Positions 1 to 8,228 of a DNA stretch of 64,000 nucleotides are shown here, one piece after another (positions within the stretch are counted from its first letter, which is position 1; the number at the start of each line of letters is the position of its first letter). The position numbers and the translations under genes were made by a program. Source of the stretch: Paraglaciecola sp. L3A3 (GTDB lineage: Bacteria; Pseudomonadota; Gammaproteobacteria; Enterobacterales; Alteromonadaceae). Under the pieces are notes generated by a model that worked only from the letters and a program-made list of their open reading frames with translations, had not been told where the DNA came from and did not search any database. The stretch spans positions 3,393,501-3,457,500 of the forward strand of contig NZ_CP047023.1 in the NCBI RefSeq assembly GCF_009796765.1, given 5' to 3'.

Positions 1-132
1 GAGTGCCAACTTATTTAAGCCATCAGCATTTGGCCAGTGATTAATCTCACTTAGGGAAAATAGTTGCTCCAGCTTTGCCATGGGTAACATAGCCAATTGT
101 TCTACATATTGTTTATGCCACTTATCACTCAT
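1..132 (-). CDS. 5' end of a cut-off gene, possibly DUF3025 family
   Basis: An ATG at 132 on the reverse strand opens a frame that runs without a stop to the window edge (44 codons). The peptide starts MSDKWHKQYVEQL and later has SEINHWPNADGLNKLA. The WP-x(3)-GLN pattern recalls DUF3025 proteins of Alteromonadales, whose function is unknown; this assignment is from memory and weak. A GGAG lies 13 bases upstream and a purine run touches the start. It diverges from the peptidase gene at 216, leaving an 83-bp shared promoter region. Most of the protein lies outside the window. Confidence 0.5.
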   Translation of the reverse strand, partial: MSDKWHKQYVEQLAMLPMAKLEQLFSLSEINHWPNADGLNKLAL

Positions 133-215
133 TCCCTACCGCTCCAAAAAAACATGTAATAATTTATACCTAGCCTCATAATGAAGACATTATTTTCAAC
201 AACAAGAGTCAGCCT

Positions 216-1862
216 ATGAAAATTTGCCATAAACTCGTCACCTTATGTATTCCCCTTGTCATGATTTTTTCATCCTGCGAAGACAAAAAAATAGTAGAAC
301 CTGTTGTTACTGACAATTTTTCTCAGGTATATAAAAATATTAATGTCGAAGATATTAAAACACACATTAAAACCCTATCGTCAGACGAATTTGAAGGTAG
401 GTTACCGACAACTGTTGGTGAACAAAAAACATTAGATTATTTGCTCAAGGAGTTTAAGCAACTCGGTTATCAGCCAGGTAACGGCGATAGCTATTTACAA
501 GCGGTTGATTTAATTGAAATCACAGCAGATCCAAATATGGTTATGTCTATTGGTGACAACAAGCTCAATTACAAAGAACAAATGATGGCATCTAGCAAAC
601 TAGAGCAAAGTCAAGTTGAGCTAAAAGAGTCTGAATTAGTTTTTGTTGGATACGGGATCAATGCCCCTGAATATGATTGGAATGACTATTCAGACGTAGA
701 CGTCAAAGGTAAAACCGTGGTCATATTAGTCAATGATCCTGGTTTTGAAACACCTGAAAGTGGCTTATTTCAAGGTAAATCTATGACCTATTACGGTCGA
801 TGGACATATAAATATGAAGAGGCTAGCCGTCAAGGTGCTGCAGCTGCATTAATTGTGCATGAAACAAAACCTGCATCTTATGGTTGGTCCGTAGTAGCCA
901 ATAGCTGGAGCGGCCCGCAATATAACTTAGTATCAGAAAATAGCAATGCAGATAAAGTAGCGGTAGAAGGCTGGCTAACATTAGACAGTGCAGAAAAAGT
1001 ATTTGCCAGTGCAGGATTAGATTTTTTCGCCGAAAAACAAAAAGCCAAAGCAGCCAATTACAATAGACGTATGGGCGTAACAGCCTCCGTCACAATAAAT
1101 AACACCTTTAAAAAATCCACTAGTTATAACGTGATAGCCACATTACCCGGTACCAGTGCAGCAGATGAACACCTTATTTATACCGCACATTGGGATCACT
1201 TAGGAAAAGATGAAACTAAACAGGGTGACCAAATTTACAATGGCGCCCACGATAATGCCACAGGAATAGCAGCCAGTTTAGCTATAGCAAAATCATTCTC
1301 AGAATTAACTATTAAACCTAAACGAACTGTAACTTTTCTAATGGTCACAGCTGAAGAACAAGGATTATTAGGCTCAAAATATTATACCGAACACCCACTT
1401 ATTCCATTAGATAAAACCGTAGCCAATATCAATATGGATGCCATGAATGTGTTAGGTAAAACCAAAGATGTGGCGGTGGTGGGCATGGGTAAATCTGAAC
1501 TAGAAACCTATTTAAGAAAAGCGGCAAAGGCCCAAAATAGACATATTGTTCAAGAAGGCAAACCCGAGGCCGGATATTATTATCGAAGCGATCATTTCAA
1601 CTTTGCTAAAAAAGGCGTGCCAGCACTGTATGCGAAAGGCGGAAACGAACCTATTGACCAAGTCACCGCTGATTATCGCAAACGAACAAACGTGATCATC
1701 ACAGGCTGTTACCACCAAGTATGTGATCAATTCCGTGAAAATTGGGATTTATCAGGTATTCAACAAGATGCTCAACTTCTATTTAAAGTGGGTCACGACC
1801 TAGTTAATTCAAACGACTGGCCAAAGTGGACAGAAACCAGCGAATTTCAGCGACCAAGGTAA
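216..1862 (+). CDS. M28 family zinc aminopeptidase, lipoprotein
   Basis: Predicted secreted metallo-aminopeptidase of 548 residues. The N-terminus is a lipoprotein signal with a lipobox-like IFSSC (Cys21), so it is probably membrane-anchored in the periplasm or outer membrane. A PA-type insert fits residues about 130-290. The M28 di-zinc ligands and catalytic residues are all visible: His325 in AHWDHLG, Asp346 in GAHDNATG, Glu380/Glu381 in TAEEQG, Asp408 in NINMDAMN and His460 in YRSDHF. Family members cleave N-terminal residues from peptides; the substrate here is unknown. It stands alone, divergent from the gene at 1-132. The last 34 bases of the gene are part of a direct duplication that recurs at 2099, so the 3' end sits on a repeat boundary. 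Confidence 0.9.
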   Translation: MKICHKLVTLCIPLVMIFSSCEDKKIVEPVVTDNFSQVYKNINVEDIKTHIKTLSSDEFEGRLPTTVGEQKTLDYLLKEFKQLGYQPGNGDSYLQAVDLIEITADPNMVMSIGDNKLNYKEQMMASSKLEQSQVELKESELVFVGYGINAPEYDWNDYSDVDVKGKTVVILVNDPGFETPESGLFQGKSMTYYGRWTYKYEEASRQGAAAALIVHETKPASYGWSVVANSWSGPQYNLVSENSNADKVAVEGWLTLDSAEKVFASAGLDFFAEKQKAKAANYNRRMGVTASVTINNTFKKSTSYNVIATLPGTSAADEHLIYTAHWDHLGKDETKQGDQIYNGAHDNATGIAASLAIAKSFSELTIKPKRTVTFLMVTAEEQGLLGSKYYTEHPLIPLDKTVANINMDAMNVLGKTKDVAVVGMGKSELETYLRKAAKAQNRHIVQEGKPEAGYYYRSDHFNFAKKGVPALYAKGGNEPIDQVTADYRKRTNVIITGCYHQVCDQFRENWDLSGIQQDAQLLFKVGHDLVNSNDWPKWTETSEFQRPR

Positions 1863-2280
1863 TGATGATTTCTGTCAAAGGTTATAAATAAACACATTTG
1901 CGATAGTCAGATCTTTTAATCAAAGTAACTGACTATCCGTAAAGTTCTAGTTGATTAGTAGGAAGCACGGGACAAGAAGAGTTCTTGCAAAATGCTAGAC
2001 CGGCCCCCGCTTTTTTTTCTATCTAATTGTTTTCACTAAATTATTTGCACTACTAACAGGACAGCCACACTACTAACAGGACAGCCATGTTTATTACTGA
2101 CAGAAACCAGCGAATTTCAGCGACCAAGGTAATTATGATTTCTGTCAAAGGTTATAAATAAACACATTTTCGATAGTCAGATCTTTTAATCAAAGTAACT
2201 GACTATCCGTAAAGTTCTAGTTGATTAGTAGGAAGCACGGGACAAGAAGAGTTCTTGCAAAATGCTAGACCTGATCCCGC
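1829..2280. repeat. Direct duplication, two 182-bp copies 270 bp apart
   Basis: Bases 1829-2010 recur at 2099-2280 with a constant offset of 270 and only about five substitutions (for example 1864/2134, 1900/2170, 2002/2272). The first copy includes the last codons and stop of the M28 gene; the second is an orphan copy of that gene end. The copies are joined by GGACAGCC satellite units, and the sequence after each copy again ends in CATGTTTATTACT. The unit therefore looks like a tandem duplication of about 270 bp whose second copy later expanded. Confidence 0.9.
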
Positions 2281-2389
2281 ACTACTAACAGGACAGCCAC
2301 ACCACTACTAACAGGACAGCCATGTTTATCACTACTAACAGGACAGCCATACCACTACTAACAGGACAGCCATACTAACAGGACAGCCA
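2052..2389. repeat. Short satellite ACTAACAGGACAGCCA, seven copies in two clusters
   Basis: The 16-mer occurs at 2052, 2072, 2284, 2307, 2334, 2357 and 2374, usually extended to CACTACTAACAGGACAGCCA. Spacing is irregular (17-27 bases) and some units are followed by TGTTTAT. The reverse complement begins TGGCTGTCCTGTT. Short dispersed motifs of this sort can be substrates of REP-associated tyrosine transposases, but no transposase gene is present here, so that link is only a guess. Confidence 0.9.
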
Positions 2390-2920
2390 TGTTTATTACT
2401 ATTGCTTTACGCCTATCTAGACGGTAAAAGGCATTCAGTCGTCATTTTCGTGGCGCAGCCATGCTTTTGACGTACCTGCGACTACAAATCCCCCATACAA
2501 AATTTGGCTTGTCGGATGGCCAGATATGGACGTTTGGGTGAAAGCTGATTATTTAGGAACGAAGTTCCGCCAGCTTGAACAGCTCAACAAGGAAGTTGAG
2601 ATTGGTTACCGATCATCAGAGATGTGTGATTTATCAATTCAAAGTTTGTTTATATTGCCGTTCTGACATAAAAGGCAATTATTTTATGGAACAGGGATTT
2701 GTCTGGAGCGCGGCCTCTTTCTGGTTACTCTTTCTTGGCTGTTGAAGAAAGAGTCACTAGCTCGAAGGGATTCGAGTTAAAAATCTATATGGATGTAGAA
2801 TGAGCTCTGCGAATGCTTAGTGCGCGCAGCACATGCTTGATGAACGAAGTGAATACCTGTTGCGCGTAGCGCTTGCCTAGTGAATAACCTTTACGCCAAA
2901 TAGCCATTAAAAAATTATAA
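2390..2920. other. Intergenic stretch with no convincing gene; repeat remnants
   Basis: No supported gene. A frame on the plus strand stays open from 2421 to a TGA at 2664-2666, but its first ATG is only at 2526. It reads NPPYKIWLVGWPDMDVWVK across 2487-2543 and may be the remnant of a protein not recognised. From about 2810 to 2885 there is GCGC-rich repeat text (TAGTGCGCGCAGC, GAACGAAGTGAATA) that recurs in diverged form at about 28420-28475. Nothing else was identified. Confidence 0.4.
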
Positions 2921-2940
2921 AGTTGGCGTAGAAATTAGTG

Positions 2941-2946
2941 TATACT
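2941..2946 (+). promoter_or_regulatory. Probable -10 box of the gatCAB-aspS operon
   Basis: TATACT matches the sigma-70 -10 consensus at five of six positions and lies 44 bases before the Asn-rich leader start, so transcription would begin near 2953. A TTGGCG at 2923 is only 12 bases upstream, too close for a normal -35 box, so the -35 element is unclear. Confidence 0.5.
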
Positions 2947-2989
2947 GTCGCGAAATTTAATCTTACCATGACCTAAAGAACTCATTTCA

Positions 2990-3043
2990 ATGACAAATAA
3001 CGCGCAAAATAATAATTGGAATGGCAATAATCTAAACTACTAG
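2990..3043 (+). CDS. Asparagine-rich leader peptide of gatCAB-aspS
   Basis: A 17-codon open frame, MTNNAQNNNWNGNNLNY, starts at ATG 2990 and stops at TAG 3041-3043. Nine of 17 codons encode Asn (AAT or AAC at codons 3, 4, 7, 8, 9, 11, 13, 14, 16). It is followed within five bases by one arm of an antiterminator and then by a terminator, as in the trp, his, leu and phe leaders of enterobacteria. The inferred role is to sense charged tRNA(Asn): a stalled ribosome leaves the antiterminator free, while a ribosome reaching the stop covers it. The downstream operon encodes the transamidosome route to Asn-tRNA(Asn), so sensor and product match. The ribosome-binding site (AAAGAA, about ten bases upstream) is weak. 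Confidence 0.8.
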   Translation: MTNNAQNNNWNGNNLNY

Positions 3044-3047
3044 GTTC

Positions 3048-3083
3048 GGAAGGTTTATTAAATTAACAAACAAAAAACCTTCC
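3048..3083 (+). promoter_or_regulatory. Antiterminator hairpin of the Asn leader
   Basis: GGAAGGTTT at 3048-3056 can pair with AAACCTTCC at 3075-3083 across an 18-base loop. The second arm is also the left arm of the terminator at 3072-3102, so the two structures exclude each other. The first arm begins four bases after the leader stop codon, within the footprint expected of a terminating ribosome. Confidence 0.75.
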
Positions 3084-3104
3084 TAATATCGGAAGGTTTT
3101 TTTT
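3072..3104 (+). terminator. Attenuator terminator before gatC
   Basis: AAAAAACCTTCC (3072-3083) pairs perfectly with GGAAGGTTTTTT (3091-3102) around a seven-base loop, and a run of eight T closes it. It is an intrinsic terminator lying between the Asn-rich leader and gatC (start 3160), the position expected of an attenuator. Confidence 0.85.
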
Positions 3105-3159
3105 GCTTAGTTGGATGTGCGGTTAGCACGAAAATGTCACACAAGGTAAAGAAATAACA

Positions 3160-3429
3160 ATGAATAAAATCATGACGGTTGATGTCTTGTCGAGTATTAA
3201 AGGGGCCAAGCCCTCAGAGACAATAAACAAGTTGTTCGACGTGATTAATAACGCTGATTTATCTACCAAGGATACAGTGAGTGATATTAGTAAAAATGCC
3301 GTGGTCGTTGATAATCTCAGAGAGGATACTGTTGTTGAAGCAAGTGAACTTGAAAAACAACTGATAATAGAAAACTTTCCTCAAGAAAAAAATGGCTATT
3401 TAGTCGTGGCAAAAGTGATAGAAGCCTAA
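3160..3429 (+). CDS. gatC: Glutamyl/aspartyl-tRNA amidotransferase subunit C
   Basis: Small subunit (89 residues) of GatCAB, which converts Asp-tRNA(Asn) to Asn-tRNA(Asn) or Glu-tRNA(Gln) to Gln-tRNA(Gln) in the cytoplasm. GatC wraps around and stabilises GatA-GatB. The family signature NLREDTV is at about residues 52-58 and the end, GYLVVAKVIEA, resembles the usual ...VPKVIE tail. An AAGGTAAAG ribosome-binding site precedes the ATG. It is first in a tight operon: three bases separate it from gatA. Expression probably depends on the upstream Asn attenuator. Confidence 0.88.
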   Translation: MNKIMTVDVLSSIKGAKPSETINKLFDVINNADLSTKDTVSDISKNAVVVDNLREDTVVEASELEKQLIIENFPQEKNGYLVVAKVIEA

Positions 3430-3432
3430 TTT

Positions 3433-4833
3433 ATGCAATCTCAAATAAAACAAATACATCAACAATTAACCAGCAAACAAATCAGCTGTGTTGATTTAGT
3501 TCAGCAAAGGCTAGACTTGCTTAAACAAAATTCCCACGGCAGTGTTAACGCATTACTTGATTCTTATGCTCTTGAACGTGCGCAAGCGGTGGATGAAAAA
3601 ATCGCTAAGGGAGAAAGCATCGGACTACTTGAAGGCATTCCTTTTGGCGTAAAAGATGTGTTTATGTTGCAGGGAACCAAGACCACTGCCAGCTCTGATT
3701 TTTTAAAGCAATATAAATCGGCCTATACAGCAAGTGCTATTCAAAAGCTGTTAGATGCAGGGGCAATTCCTATTGTTAAAGAAAACTGCGATAGTTTTGG
3801 ACACGGTTCATCTAACGAAAATACTATTTTTGGCCCAGTGAGTAACGCCCATGATCCAGCATTAGTTGCCGGTGGCTCCAGTGGCGGTTCGGCTGTGAAT
3901 GTAGCCAAAGATTACACTGTGTTTTCTATTGGTGGTGATACTGGTGGTTCGGTACGCCAACCTGCTGGTTACAACCAAGTATATGGCTTAAAACCAACTT
4001 ATGGTCGTATCTCACGTTATGGACTGATGGCCTATGCATCGTCCACAGATTGTGTCGGCCCTTTAGCTAAATCTGTAGAAGACATTCGTATTGTGCTGAA
4101 CGCCATAAGTGGTAAAGACGTAAAAGATCAAACTACTTATGAATCGACTGAAATTGCTGAAGATTTTTTAGAAAAGGCTAGCGGCATTAAAACTGTAGGT
4201 TACTTTAAAAACCTGCTGGAAAACGATGCGATGGAACCTTCCATAAAAGCTGACTTTATGTCTGCTTTAGAAAAAATTAAAGCCCAAGGAATTGAAGTTA
4301 AAGCCCTCGATTTCTTAGATTCCGACACCTTAGTATCCACCTACTACATCCTTGCTATGGCAGAGACGGCTTCTAACCTCTCGCGACTAGACGGCACCAA
4401 TTACGGTAACCGTATTAACGCTGAAAACCTAATCGAAAGTTACGCCGTGACTCGTTCAGAAAACTTTTCAGAAGAAACCAAGCGCAGAATTGTTGGCGGA
4501 AACCAAGTTTTATCTCAAGGTTTTTCTGATGATATCTACCTAAAAAGCTTAGCGATACGAGATAAGTTGTCCGCCGATTTCGAAGGATTTTTTGCTCAGG
4601 TTGATCTTATCTTGTCACCTGTTACGCCTGGTTTACCGCCTAAAATAGGGGATAGCCTTAAAGACCCTATGGCAATGTATTTGTCAGATGCCTTCACGGT
4701 TGGATTTAGTCTTGGTCAATTACCCACACTAACCGTGCCACAAGGTACAGTAACCGGTATTCAAATTACAGCAGCTAAAACCGATGATGAGCGTGTTTTA
4801 CAGTTTGCTCACTTGCTAGAAGAAACACTATAA
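3433..4833 (+). CDS. gatA: Asp-tRNA(Asn)/Glu-tRNA(Gln) amidotransferase subunit A
   Basis: Amidase subunit (466 residues) that releases ammonia from glutamine or asparagine for the GatB kinase/transamidase site. The amidase-signature catalytic residues are seen: Lys74 in GVKD, cis-Ser149 in GGSSGGSA and nucleophile Ser173 in GGDTGGSVRQPA. The spacings of 75 and 24 residues equal those I recall for Staphylococcus aureus GatA (79/154/178). It is slightly short for the family (about 485). The stop codon overlaps the ATG of the next gene by one base (TAATG), which implies translational coupling with gatB-aspS. Confidence 0.95.
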   Translation: MQSQIKQIHQQLTSKQISCVDLVQQRLDLLKQNSHGSVNALLDSYALERAQAVDEKIAKGESIGLLEGIPFGVKDVFMLQGTKTTASSDFLKQYKSAYTASAIQKLLDAGAIPIVKENCDSFGHGSSNENTIFGPVSNAHDPALVAGGSSGGSAVNVAKDYTVFSIGGDTGGSVRQPAGYNQVYGLKPTYGRISRYGLMAYASSTDCVGPLAKSVEDIRIVLNAISGKDVKDQTTYESTEIAEDFLEKASGIKTVGYFKNLLENDAMEPSIKADFMSALEKIKAQGIEVKALDFLDSDTLVSTYYILAMAETASNLSRLDGTNYGNRINAENLIESYAVTRSENFSEETKRRIVGGNQVLSQGFSDDIYLKSLAIRDKLSADFEGFFAQVDLILSPVTPGLPPKIGDSLKDPMAMYLSDAFTVGFSLGQLPTLTVPQGTVTGIQITAAKTDDERVLQFAHLLEETL

Positions 4834-7800
4834 TGGATTTGGATTATTTAAACGATTTACTCGAAAAACACGACCTAGAACTTGTTATAGGTCTTGAAAC
4901 CCATGTGCGATTAAACACCAAAACTAAGTTGTTTTGTGCTTGTCCAAACAAAGAGTCAGACACCCCTAATCAAAATATTTGCTCCGTATGTACTGGACAA
5001 ATGGGTGTACTACCAGCTCTTAACAAAGAAGCCATCAGCAAAGCGATTTATTTTGGTAAAGCGGTTAATTCTAGCTTTAGCAATTCGGTCATTTCTTGGG
5101 ATCGTAAACACTACGAGTATCCGGATAACCCAAAAAATATCCAAATCACCCAGTTTCACAACCCTATTATACCAGATGGTGAAATTTCTTGCTTCCGCAA
5201 AGACGGCTCACAGTTTACCGTTAGTTTAACTCAGGTGCATATTGAAGAAGATGCGGCCAAGTTAATGCATGAAAAAGACATCTCTTTGGTTGATTTCAAT
5301 AAGGCCGGTGTGCCGTTAATTGAAATTGTAACGGATCCTTGTGTTAGAAACATCGAAGATGCATCCATCTATGCCCAGTATATTCAGCGTATAGTACAAA
5401 GCATTGGTATCTCTGAAGCGAACTTAGAAAAAGGCGAATTTAAGTCTGATGTGTCTGTGTCTTTGCGTAAAAGAAACACCAGCGGCCTAAATCCACGTAC
5501 CGAAATTAAAAATTTGAACTCCTTCAAATTCATGGTGGAGTCATTAAAAGAAGAAGTTGAAAAGCAACTTAACTACTATCTTGAACATGAGGAATTCCGT
5601 CCTGATCAAACCACAGTGTTGTGGGATGAAGATTTAAAACAAACTAAAGTCATGCGTAAAAAAGAGTATGAAGCTGACTATCGTTTTATCTCTGAACCTG
5701 ATTTACCTTTTGTGGATATTTCACAAACGGTGCAAGGCATAGAAGTGGATTTAGCCACTTTACCTTTTGCCATTGAGTCCATCTTGATCGAAGGCGGCGT
5801 TGTTCCCCAAGATGCTAAGTTTTTCACAGCCGAATCAGTACGTGCTCAAACCTTTATGGATATCAACAATGTCCTGAAAGATCCTTTGTTTATTGCCCGT
5901 ACTTTAGTCAATGTTATCCCTGCGGACGACTATGTCAATATTCAAGATACAGCAGTCATTACCGATATTTTCGCCCAGTTTAAAGACGGCAAAGTCAACT
6001 CGGTATTGGTGCAGAAAGCCGTTAGTGAATATTTAAAAGATGCGACTTTTGACTATAAAAAATATTTCCAAGAAAACAGTATTTCGGAACAACAAATAAC
6101 TGATGCCATCAATACCGTTATTACTCAAAATGAAGCCGTTGCTGCTGAAATAAAAGCGGGTAATCAGGGTAAGGCCGGTATTCTAGTTGGCAAAGTGATT
6201 GCCATCATTGGTAAAGGCGCATCAGGTAAAGTCATTCGCGAAGGGATTTTAAAAGCGGTTAATGCTACTGGAAGCAGCGGTAATTCAGGCTCTAGTAATA
6301 AAGAACTACCCGCAGCCACAGAAGCCGCAAAGCAAAGTGCTAAACAGGTAGAAGAAAAACTGCCAGAAACACCGCTTATCGTTAAAGATCACTATCGCAC
6401 CCATAAAATATCTGAATTATCAGAGCAATCAATCTCTCAACAAGTCACCCTGTCAGGTTGGGTGGCCAGTGTACGTGATCACGGTGATTTGATGTTTATC
6501 GACTTACGTGATTCTAGCTACCAAATTTTCCAAGTACGCCTGAGTCGTGAAAGCTTCCCTAATTTTGATGAATTAGTGACTTTAAAAGCTGAGTCTGTCA
6601 TTGCCGTCACGGGGATCGTTGTTCAGCGTAGAGAAGACGATTACAACCCAGGCCTAAGAACCGGTACCATTGAGCTTGAAACAACCATTCTAGAGATTTT
6701 AAATCTAGCGAGAAGCCTGCCCTTCGAAATTGCCAGGGCAACTAAAACAAGCGAAAATATTCGTTTCCAATATAAGTATCTCGATCACAGAAACAAAGAA
6801 GTGCGTAAGGTCATTATTGACCGTCACAAGGTGATTAAACTTATTAGAGATATGCTTGATGACGAAGGCTTCTTAGAAATGGAAACGCCTATCTTAAGTG
6901 CTGGAACCGATGAAGGTGCACGTGAGTTTATCGTACCCAGCCGTAAAGAATCAGGGGCATTTTATACTTTGCCTCAAGCGCCCCAGCAGTTTAAGCAAAT
7001 GATAATGGTCAGTGGTTACGAAAAGTATTTCCAAGTCGCTCGCTGTTTCAGGGATGAGGACTCAAGAGGTGACCGTCAGCCAGAATTCACTCAGTTAGAC
7101 ATTGAAATGGCCTATGCCAGCATGCAAGACATCATCGACTTGAATACTAAAATGTTCAATACAGTGGTGAGAAAAATTTATGGCAAAAAATGGAAATTAC
7201 ATGACTTTGCAGTCATCACCTACAAAGATGCTATGGATAAATACGGTTGCGACCGTCCAGACTTGCGCTTTGGCTTACAAATGCAAGACATTACCGATAT
7301 TGTCAAAGATACAAGCTTCCAAGTATTCAGTAAGCCAATAGAACAAGGTGGTATTGTTAAGTGTATTAAAGTCTCTGCAGAAGAACAAGGTGGTAAGCGT
7401 CTATCTAAAGGGCAAATCGAAAACCTTACAGCACTTGCTCAGCAAAACGGACTGGGTGGACTGGCGTATATATTTGTCAACGAAAACGATTTGCAGTCAC
7501 CCATTATTAAGTTCTTGGGCGAAGACATTGCTGCGAAAATTATTGCTGCAAGCGACGCGCAAGTTGGCGACGTGGTGTTTTTCTCTGCTGCCAGTTATGC
7601 CGTGGCAAACAAGGCATTAGATGTGGTGCGTCAAGAGCTAGGTAAGATGCTCAAGCTAATCGATCCTAAGGAGCTTCGACCTGCTTGGGTCGTAGACTTC
7701 CCTATGTTTGAGAAAACGGATGACGGCAGATGGACCTTTACTCACAACCCCTTCTCTATGCCTGCTATTACTGACATAGAAAAACACATGAATGGTAAAG

Positions 7801-8177
7801 AAGAAGAGATAGGCAATATCATTGCCCAGCAATACGATTTAGTGCTCAATGGTTACGAAATTGGTGGTGGCTCAGTCCGTGCCCATAAACCTGAGATCTT
7901 AGAGGCTACCTACAAAAATATGGGATACAACAAAGATGATATGCTGAAAAGCGTAGGCACTTTGTACAAAGCATTCCATTATGGCGCGCCGCCACATGGT
8001 GGGATCGCCTGGGGTATCGATCGCCTAATGATGTTGTTAGGTAAGAAAAATTCTATTCGTGAGGTGATGGTCTTCCCTAAAACGGGATCCAGCGAAGATT
8101 TACTCTTTAACGCTCCTTCGAAATTATCTGATAAAAAGGTTGAAGAAATGAACGTTAAGATAATCAGAAAGCAATAA
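4833..8177 (+). CDS. gatB-aspS: GatB fused to bacterial-type aspartyl-tRNA synthetase
   Basis: A single 1114-residue frame encodes two full enzymes. Residues 1-476 are GatB (start VIGLETHVRLNTKTKLFC, GVPLIEIVTDP, C-terminal YqeY-like tail), which activates and amidates misacylated tRNA. A Ser/Gly/Asn then Ala/Lys-rich linker spans about 477-516. Residues about 517-1114 are a complete class II AspRS: OB anticodon domain, motif 2 FRDEDSRGDRQPEF from 739, GAD-type insert, and motif 3 GGIAWGIDRLMMLLG at 1056-1070. His550 in VRDHGD aligns with His31 of Pseudomonas aeruginosa AspRS, a residue linked to nondiscriminating enzymes (Escherichia coli has Leu). The usual Gly at position 82 is Asp here. 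The product should charge tRNA(Asn) with Asp and pass it to the attached amidotransferase. A strong terminator follows at 8203. Confidence 0.92.
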   Translation: MDLDYLNDLLEKHDLELVIGLETHVRLNTKTKLFCACPNKESDTPNQNICSVCTGQMGVLPALNKEAISKAIYFGKAVNSSFSNSVISWDRKHYEYPDNPKNIQITQFHNPIIPDGEISCFRKDGSQFTVSLTQVHIEEDAAKLMHEKDISLVDFNKAGVPLIEIVTDPCVRNIEDASIYAQYIQRIVQSIGISEANLEKGEFKSDVSVSLRKRNTSGLNPRTEIKNLNSFKFMVESLKEEVEKQLNYYLEHEEFRPDQTTVLWDEDLKQTKVMRKKEYEADYRFISEPDLPFVDISQTVQGIEVDLATLPFAIESILIEGGVVPQDAKFFTAESVRAQTFMDINNVLKDPLFIARTLVNVIPADDYVNIQDTAVITDIFAQFKDGKVNSVLVQKAVSEYLKDATFDYKKYFQENSISEQQITDAINTVITQNEAVAAEIKAGNQGKAGILVGKVIAIIGKGASGKVIREGILKAVNATGSSGNSGSSNKELPAATEAAKQSAKQVEEKLPETPLIVKDHYRTHKISELSEQSISQQVTLSGWVASVRDHGDLMFIDLRDSSYQIFQVRLSRESFPNFDELVTLKAESVIAVTGIVVQRREDDYNPGLRTGTIELETTILEILNLARSLPFEIARATKTSENIRFQYKYLDHRNKEVRKVIIDRHKVIKLIRDMLDDEGFLEMETPILSAGTDEGAREFIVPSRKESGAFYTLPQAPQQFKQMIMVSGYEKYFQVARCFRDEDSRGDRQPEFTQLDIEMAYASMQDIIDLNTKMFNTVVRKIYGKKWKLHDFAVITYKDAMDKYGCDRPDLRFGLQMQDITDIVKDTSFQVFSKPIEQGGIVKCIKVSAEEQGGKRLSKGQIENLTALAQQNGLGGLAYIFVNENDLQSPIIKFLGEDIAAKIIAASDAQVGDVVFFSAASYAVANKALDVVRQELGKMLKLIDPKELRPAWVVDFPMFEKTDDGRWTFTHNPFSMPAITDIEKHMNGKEEEIGNIIAQQYDLVLNGYEIGGGSVRAHKPEILEATYKNMGYNKDDMLKSVGTLYKAFHYGAPPHGGIAWGIDRLMMLLGKKNSIREVMVFPKTGSSEDLLFNAPSKLSDKKVEEMNVKIIRKQ

Positions 8178-8202
8178 TACCAATCCATCTTGATATAACC
8201 CC

Positions 8203-8228
8203 AAAGCGGCTGACAACAGCCGCTTTTT
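8203..8228 (+). terminator. Terminator of gatC-gatA-gatB/aspS
   Basis: GCGGCTG (8206-8212) pairs with CAGCCGC (8217-8223) around a four-base loop and is followed by five T. It lies 26 bases after the gatB-aspS stop and closes the operon. Confidence 0.85.

Noticed and set aside
2052..2389. CRISPR-like cluster of short repeats
   Set aside because: Spacing is irregular (17-27 bases) with no unique spacers; it is a satellite.
2990..3104. T-box riboswitch before gatC
   Set aside because: No T-box sequence or specifier stem is seen, T-boxes are not expected in gammaproteobacteria, and the Asn-rich leader explains the structure.
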